Shown here: piece after piece, positions 44,266-47,990 of the stretch
Layout of the letters: each line of letters starts with the position of its first letter
Position numbering within the stretch: position 1 is the stretch's first letter
Assembly: GCA_021323535.1 (NCBI GenBank)
Contig: JAJONO010000036.1
Coordinates: 1-47,990, forward strand
DNA length: 47,990 nucleotides
Source of the DNA: Bacteroidota bacterium
Lineage (GTDB): Bacteria; Bacteroidota; Bacteroidia; B-17B0; Aurantibacillaceae
Direction of reading: 5' to 3'
Notes under the pieces: generated by a model
Seen by the model: only the letters and a program-made list of their open reading frames with translations
What the model was told of the DNA's origin: nothing
The model's database searches: none
Made by a program: the position numbers and the translations under genes

Positions 44266-45222
44266 ATGAAAAAACAGTTTCTTTTTATGTTGTTTGTGTT
44301 GCCAATAGCCGCTAAAGTATCGTCGCAATGTCAATGCGGAGGTGCTTCCATGATGATGTTGGGCGAAAATACCAATGGCTCGGTTTCACTGAAAAGAAAT
44401 TCATGGATGGTTGAAAGCGGAGGCGAATACCGATATTTTAATTCACCTGAGGTAGCAACACATACACATTCACATTCGGGCTCGGTCCCATCACATACAC
44501 ATACAGCGGAAGACACTGCTCAAACAAAATTAAATCATGCCTGGATGGGATCATTAAACATCCGATATGGTGTTACGGGAAGATTAACTCTTTCGGTACA
44601 ACAACCTTATGTATGGTTAACGGCCACACCAAAGGATGCGGGTGGAAGAGGAGATTTACTTTTTTTTGCGACATATAAATTTCTGGACAGGAATGATTTT
44701 TCTGCAGCCATTCTTGGAGGAGTTAAACTTCCATTAGGAACACGCTCGGATTTGGGAAATGAAAGCCAGCTTATGATAGGAACCGGCTCCTACGATCCCG
44801 TAACGGGAATCAATCTGGCGCTGTCAAAACCAAAAATAATCCTGAGGGCCACCGCGTTTTATAAATATGCGGGAACGGGCTATAATGATACGAAATACGG
44901 TAATTTCTTTAACCATACGGTGTCGTTTACCTATAAAGTAAAAGATGGTTCGGCATGTACTTCTGATTCGGTAAGAAAAATACCAATGAGCTGCTCTGTA
45001 TTTACCTCTTTAAGTGGAGAGTTATATGGGAGACAATCGACAAACGATGTTGTTTCGGCTGAAACAGGAGGATATCTTCTTCTCGCAGGGGCAGGTATCC
45101 AGTTCGGAAACAGGAAATGGAGTTTTCCATTGGGGGCATCATTTAATGTTTATCAACGTATGCATTCAGAAGAAAACAGCAATAAGCTAAGAGTGAGATT
45201 AGCAGTCATAAGGTCGTTTTGA
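44266..45222 (+). CDS. Outer-membrane beta-barrel protein with His-rich segment
   Basis: 318 residues. A signal peptide (FLFMLFVLPIAAKVSSQ) is followed by CQCGGASMMMLG, with two closely spaced Cys and several Met. Residues about 65-85 contain THTHSHSGSVPSHTHT, five His in a short loop, a likely metal-binding segment. The remainder alternates short amphipathic strands and ends in Phe (LAVIRSF), as expected for a 10-14 strand outer-membrane barrel of the transporter-like type. The combination resembles barrel proteins that meet metal ions, but no family is certain. Its start context GATCATGAAA is the same as for the short peptides, and it has ECF promoter site 6. Confidence 0.75.
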   Translation: MKKQFLFMLFVLPIAAKVSSQCQCGGASMMMLGENTNGSVSLKRNSWMVESGGEYRYFNSPEVATHTHSHSGSVPSHTHTAEDTAQTKLNHAWMGSLNIRYGVTGRLTLSVQQPYVWLTATPKDAGGRGDLLFFATYKFLDRNDFSAAILGGVKLPLGTRSDLGNESQLMIGTGSYDPVTGINLALSKPKIILRATAFYKYAGTGYNDTKYGNFFNHTVSFTYKVKDGSACTSDSVRKIPMSCSVFTSLSGELYGRQSTNDVVSAETGGYLLLAGAGIQFGNRKWSFPLGASFNVYQRMHSEENSNKLRVRLAVIRSF

Positions 45223-45339
45223 AAGTAGAAACAGCAGGAAAAAGCACGTAGTTAACGAATGAGTTTATCAGTGAAAAACAATTAACAGACAATGTAAATC
45301 TGTTAATAAAAAAAATAAAATATTTGATTTTCCCCAAGC

Positions 45340-45374
45340 AAAAAGCCCCGAAAAATTACTTTTCGGGGCTTTTT
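45340..45374. terminator. Strong bidirectional terminator hairpin
   Basis: A perfect 15-bp inverted repeat: AAAAAGCCCCGAAAA (45340-45354) and TTTTCGGGGCTTTTT (45360-45374) around the loop ATTAC. With A- and T-runs on both sides it can end transcription of the His-rich gene (118 bp upstream on plus) and of the SWIB gene (21 bp downstream of its stop on minus). Confidence 0.9.
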
Positions 45375-45394
45375 AGTTTGAATAAGAGTGATTC

Positions 45395-45769
45395 TTATTT
45401 CAGGTGTTTTGAAAGGTATTTTGCCATTTCAAACATGGATACCTGACCTTTACCGTTGAAGATAGCTTTTAACTTTGCATCAGCGTTGATCATTCTCTTG
45501 TTTTTAGAGTCTTGTAATTTGTTTGCTTTGATGTAAACCCAAAGTTTTTTAACTACCTCGGTACGTGGAATCGCTTTGTTACCAACTACTGCAGCGAGTG
45601 CGGCACTTGGAGTAAGAGCTGCCATAAAGGCTGCGTTAGGCTTACGGTTTGATTTTTTCTTCGGCGCTTTTTTAGCCGCTTTTTTTGGTGCTTTTTTCGC
45701 TACTTTTTTCTTAGCAGCTGCTTTTTTAGCAGGTTTTTTTGCTGCTTTTTTTGCTGTTTTTTTTGCCAT
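45395..45769 (-). CDS. Lys/Ala-rich histone H1-like protein with SWIB/MDM2 domain
   Basis: 124 residues. The first 43 are a low-complexity basic tail of Lys, Ala and Pro repeats (AKKTAKKAAKKPAKKAAAKK), like histone H1 tails and bacterial AlgP/Hc1-type nucleoid proteins. Residues about 50-122 are a SWIB domain (PSAALAAVVGNKAIPRTEVV, KKLWVYIKANKLQD, then INADAKLKAIFNGKGQVSMFE). Such proteins are known in Bacteroidota and Chlamydiae and probably compact or organise DNA; the exact role is not settled. Single gene with the strong terminator at 45340-45374 just downstream. The repetitive codons produce a long open frame on the opposite strand that is not a gene. Confidence 0.92.
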   Translation of the reverse strand: MAKKTAKKAAKKPAKKAAAKKKVAKKAPKKAAKKAPKKKSNRKPNAAFMAALTPSAALAAVVGNKAIPRTEVVKKLWVYIKANKLQDSKNKRMINADAKLKAIFNGKGQVSMFEMAKYLSKHLK

Positions 45770-46217
45770 TTTGTTATAGTTTTTAGAGATGATTTAATTC
45801 TTCCTGCAAATCTTCGTCAATTTTTTTTGTCAATAGTAAACCCCGTTTTTTCATTGGAAAGCTCTTTTTGAATTTTAAAAAGTAACATCAGGAGATTTAT
45901 ACATTCAGCTTTGTAATCCCTATTTTATGAGGAACGGAAAATTAATTCCTCTTTATAAGTATACTTTTTTGATCCCGATGTTATAGATATTCGCTACTTG
46001 ACGGTTATTATAATCTGAGAGAATGTTTACTGAAAATTCAATGTTTATCCTGTGGAGTTTCCAAACCGTTTTAGCAAAAACTATTCCCGAGGCGAACCTT
46101 CTACATTGAGTCAAAGTTATATTCGGTTGAGTAAATGTTCATTCATAGTTATCTAAGCTGTTGCTTTTCAGGTTTTATAAGGTTAAGTTTGATATAACCC
46201 ATTAATTTTCTGAGCCC
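45770..46217. other. Gene-free 448-bp divergent intergenic region
   Basis: AT-rich stretch between the SWIB gene (minus) and the secreted repeat protein gene (plus). It must carry promoters for both. A good Bacteroidota-type promoter is seen near its right end; nothing equally clear is seen for the SWIB gene. No tRNA, CRISPR, conserved ORF or GTAGGGTA box was noticed in it. Confidence 0.6.
46160..46191 (+). promoter_or_regulatory. Putative Bacteroidota housekeeping promoter
   Basis: TTG at 46161-46163 and TAAGTTTG at 46184-46191, a full match to the -7 consensus TAnnTTTG with a 20-base spacer. The downstream gene starts at 46218, leaving a leader of about 20 bases. Not tested; AT-rich DNA can give such matches by chance. 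Confidence 0.5.
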
Positions 46218-47990
46218 ATGAGAAAGAACCTTTATTTTTCCCTCATTGTATTATTATCGCTGCTCAGCACTAAAATTTTCTCGCAGACAATAGCATGTCC
46301 AAGTCCGTATGTTTACGAAGACGGAGGTGCATTCATACAGTATTATAATCCGGCATTGCCATTCTCAGCATCCAATCCTGCCAATACAAATATTCCCGTG
46401 TTTGGTAGCGGATTAACGCTGATGCCTAATATCAATGGAGGAAGTCCTTCTCCAACGTTTTATACAACAAGCGGCGGTAACTACTATTACTGGAACGGAT
46501 CCTCCTGGGTAAATACAGGACATTCAACAGGAAACGGATCAGCAGTGAACCTCGGTGGTTGCGGTGGAAAGATCTATAATCTCGTTGGCTCAACAGGTCA
46601 GATCTATGTATACAGTGGTACAGGCCCTGGAACATTACTAACCACTATTCCTACTTTCAATGGCGGCGGACCTTATGATATCGTTACGGATTGTAACTGT
46701 AATTTCTATCTCCTTAACGGTACCTCTCCCAATCAAAGTCTTACAATGTATAGCCCAACAGGCGCTCAAATTTGCTCTTACAGTCTTGTAAACTATCCCA
46801 ACACATCTGCTGGTGGCGGTTTCGCTATCATCGGAAATACAATTTATGTGCAGAATAATCTTGCAAGCGGGTTTTATATAGGAACACTCAACGGACCAAG
46901 TGTAACGTTTACTAACGTTCCGGGAAGCACCGGCGCCGGCGACTTTGCTTCATGCCCTACCTGTGCCAATCTTCCGGCTACAGCTTCAGCTTCAGGAACG
47001 CTCGGATGTAATACTACAACTGCAAGTGTTGTTGCAACAACTACAATGGCTCCCCCTGTGAGTTACACCTGGAGCGGACCGGGAATTGTTTCTGGTATAA
47101 ACTCCGCAACAGCAATCGTGAATCAGCCCGGGGTTTACACTGCTACGCTTTCAAAAGGGGGTTGTCCTCCAACGCAAACCATCGTAACCACAACAATTAC
47201 AAGCACGCCTACAATGGCTGTGTCAATGGCTATGTCCAACTCTTTATCGTGTACGCAGACGTCAGCAACCCTTACCGCTTCCCCTGGCCCACCTAATATC
47301 ACTTATACTTGGACGGGCCCTGGTATTACCAGCGGTGTTAATGGTCAGGCCGTTTCTGCCAACGTGGGTGGAGTTTATACTGCAACCATTCAGAATAATC
47401 TTACAGGTTGCAAAACTGTTACAACCATTACGCTTCCCTCAGGCGGCACAGCTCCTGCATTAACGGTTACTCCGAACAATGGAGGCATGTGTATTGGAAA
47501 TACAATGAATCTTAGCGCTGCGGGCGCGTCAAGTTACACATGGTCGCCCGCAACAGCGCTTAATACAACCAGTGGAGCGAATGTTGTTTCCAGTACAAGC
47601 ACAACTATCACCTATACTGTTGTTGGTACTGTCGGCGGCTGTACAGCACAGGCCACAGCTGTTGTTAATATTAATCCGTCTCCGAGCCTTGCCGTTATTC
47701 CTACCAATGCTTCGTGTGGACAGAATACAGGTTCCATTGTAATTAACAATACAAGTGGGGCAGGGCAGACCGTTGTTAGTTTCTCCCTGAATAATGGCTC
47801 AATACCATCGCAAACTGTTACCGGTCTTGGAGCAGGTACTTATACAGTGGGACTAACAAATAATTTCGGATGTAAAACTACCACAGTTGTTACCATCGGT
47901 AACACTCCAGGGGTAACGGCTTTGGGGACGACGAGTATCAATCCCACGTGCGGTAACGCTAATGGGTCGATAGGATTGGGAGTTGTAACG
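46218..47990 (+). CDS. Large secreted Ig-like/SprB-like repeat protein, 3' end beyond the window
   Basis: The frame stays open from ATG 46218 to the window edge (591 codons), so the C-terminus is missing. Signal peptide: YFSLIVLLSLLSTKIFSQ. Residues 30-250 form a Gly/Asn/Thr-rich N-terminal region (GGNYYYWNGSSWVNTG, GGPYDIVTDCNCNFYLL). From about 255 come Cys-bounded Ig/PKD-like repeats: YTWSGPGI at 47064 and YTWTGPGI at 47304 are exactly 80 residues apart, then a third with SYTWSPATAL, then two SprB-like units starting SCGQNTGSIVI and TCGNANGSIG. Such proteins are usually surface adhesins or gliding-associated proteins exported by T9SS, with a C-terminal sorting domain that here would lie outside the window. 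It follows a likely promoter at 46160-46191. Confidence 0.88.
   Translation, partial: MRKNLYFSLIVLLSLLSTKIFSQTIACPSPYVYEDGGAFIQYYNPALPFSASNPANTNIPVFGSGLTLMPNINGGSPSPTFYTTSGGNYYYWNGSSWVNTGHSTGNGSAVNLGGCGGKIYNLVGSTGQIYVYSGTGPGTLLTTIPTFNGGGPYDIVTDCNCNFYLLNGTSPNQSLTMYSPTGAQICSYSLVNYPNTSAGGGFAIIGNTIYVQNNLASGFYIGTLNGPSVTFTNVPGSTGAGDFASCPTCANLPATASASGTLGCNTTTASVVATTTMAPPVSYTWSGPGIVSGINSATAIVNQPGVYTATLSKGGCPPTQTIVTTTITSTPTMAVSMAMSNSLSCTQTSATLTASPGPPNITYTWTGPGITSGVNGQAVSANVGGVYTATIQNNLTGCKTVTTITLPSGGTAPALTVTPNNGGMCIGNTMNLSAAGASSYTWSPATALNTTSGANVVSSTSTTITYTVVGTVGGCTAQATAVVNINPSPSLAVIPTNASCGQNTGSIVINNTSGAGQTVVSFSLNNGSIPSQTVTGLGAGTYTVGLTNNFGCKTTTVVTIGNTPGVTALGTTSINPTCGNANGSIGLGVVT

Noticed and set aside
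45576-45779. Plus-strand Phe/Ala-rich ORF opposite the SWIB gene
   Set aside because: It is the antisense image of the Lys/Ala repeats and has no independent support.
1-47990. CRISPR arrays, tRNA/rRNA genes, insertion sequences
   Set aside because: No regularly spaced repeats, tRNA-like folds, rRNA segments or transposase frames were noticed on either strand.

Overview
The window comes from a member of the Bacteroidota. It encodes type IX secretion (T9SS) sorting domains, a FecI/FecR/TonB-receptor signalling trio, a promoter resembling the Bacteroidota TTG-N20-TAnnTTTG type, and long secreted proteins with Ig-like repeats. Species cannot be assigned from sequence alone. All calls are read by eye from motifs; no database search was run.

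Positions 2-34654 hold one plus-strand biosynthetic operon for a peptide-polyketide hybrid. Most gaps are 4-20 bp, several genes overlap, and the left end runs off the window. Order: NRPS (C tail-A-T-C), luciferase-like monooxygenase, FkbM methyltransferase, O-carbamoyltransferase, SGNH-hydrolase-like protein, NRPS (half C-A-T-C-A-T), PKS (KS-AT-KR-ACP), NRPS (TubC-type docking-C-A-T-C-A-T-TE), SyrD/PvdE-like exporter, type II thioesterase, CmlA-like diiron beta-hydroxylase, two GT9 glycosyltransferases around a 67-residue protein, and a phosphopantetheinyl transferase. Ten-residue A-domain codes read by eye suggest Thr, an unassigned residue, Leu, then a ketoreduced malonate unit, Ser and an Asp-like residue. 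Leu extended by KS-AT-KR-ACP would give a statine unit (4-amino-3-hydroxy-6-methylheptanoate). The expected product is therefore a statine-type peptide that may be hydroxylated, methylated, carbamoylated and perhaps glycosylated. This is inference from domain order.

Positions 34702-37576 hold accessory cell-envelope genes: a T9SS cargo protein and a small secreted protein on the minus strand, then a lipoprotein with a seven-bladed propeller on the plus strand.

Positions 37802-45222 form what looks like a compact regulon of an ECF sigma factor. A sigma factor, a FecR-type anti-sigma factor and a TonB receptor with an STN signalling domain sit among three tiny genes (39-43 codons) whose peptides share a C-terminal RF-x-x-[FL]-[IM]-[ST]-AP ending. 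A YHYH-domain T9SS protein and a His-rich outer-membrane protein follow. Six sites with the exact architecture GTAGGGT[A/T]-N14-CGTT lie upstream of the three peptides, the anti-sigma gene, the YHYH gene and the His-rich gene. This promoter set and peptide family is the most novel-looking system in the window.

The right end carries a Lys-rich SWIB-domain DNA-binding protein (minus strand), a strong terminator, a 448-bp gene-free stretch and the start of a large secreted repeat protein that runs off the window.
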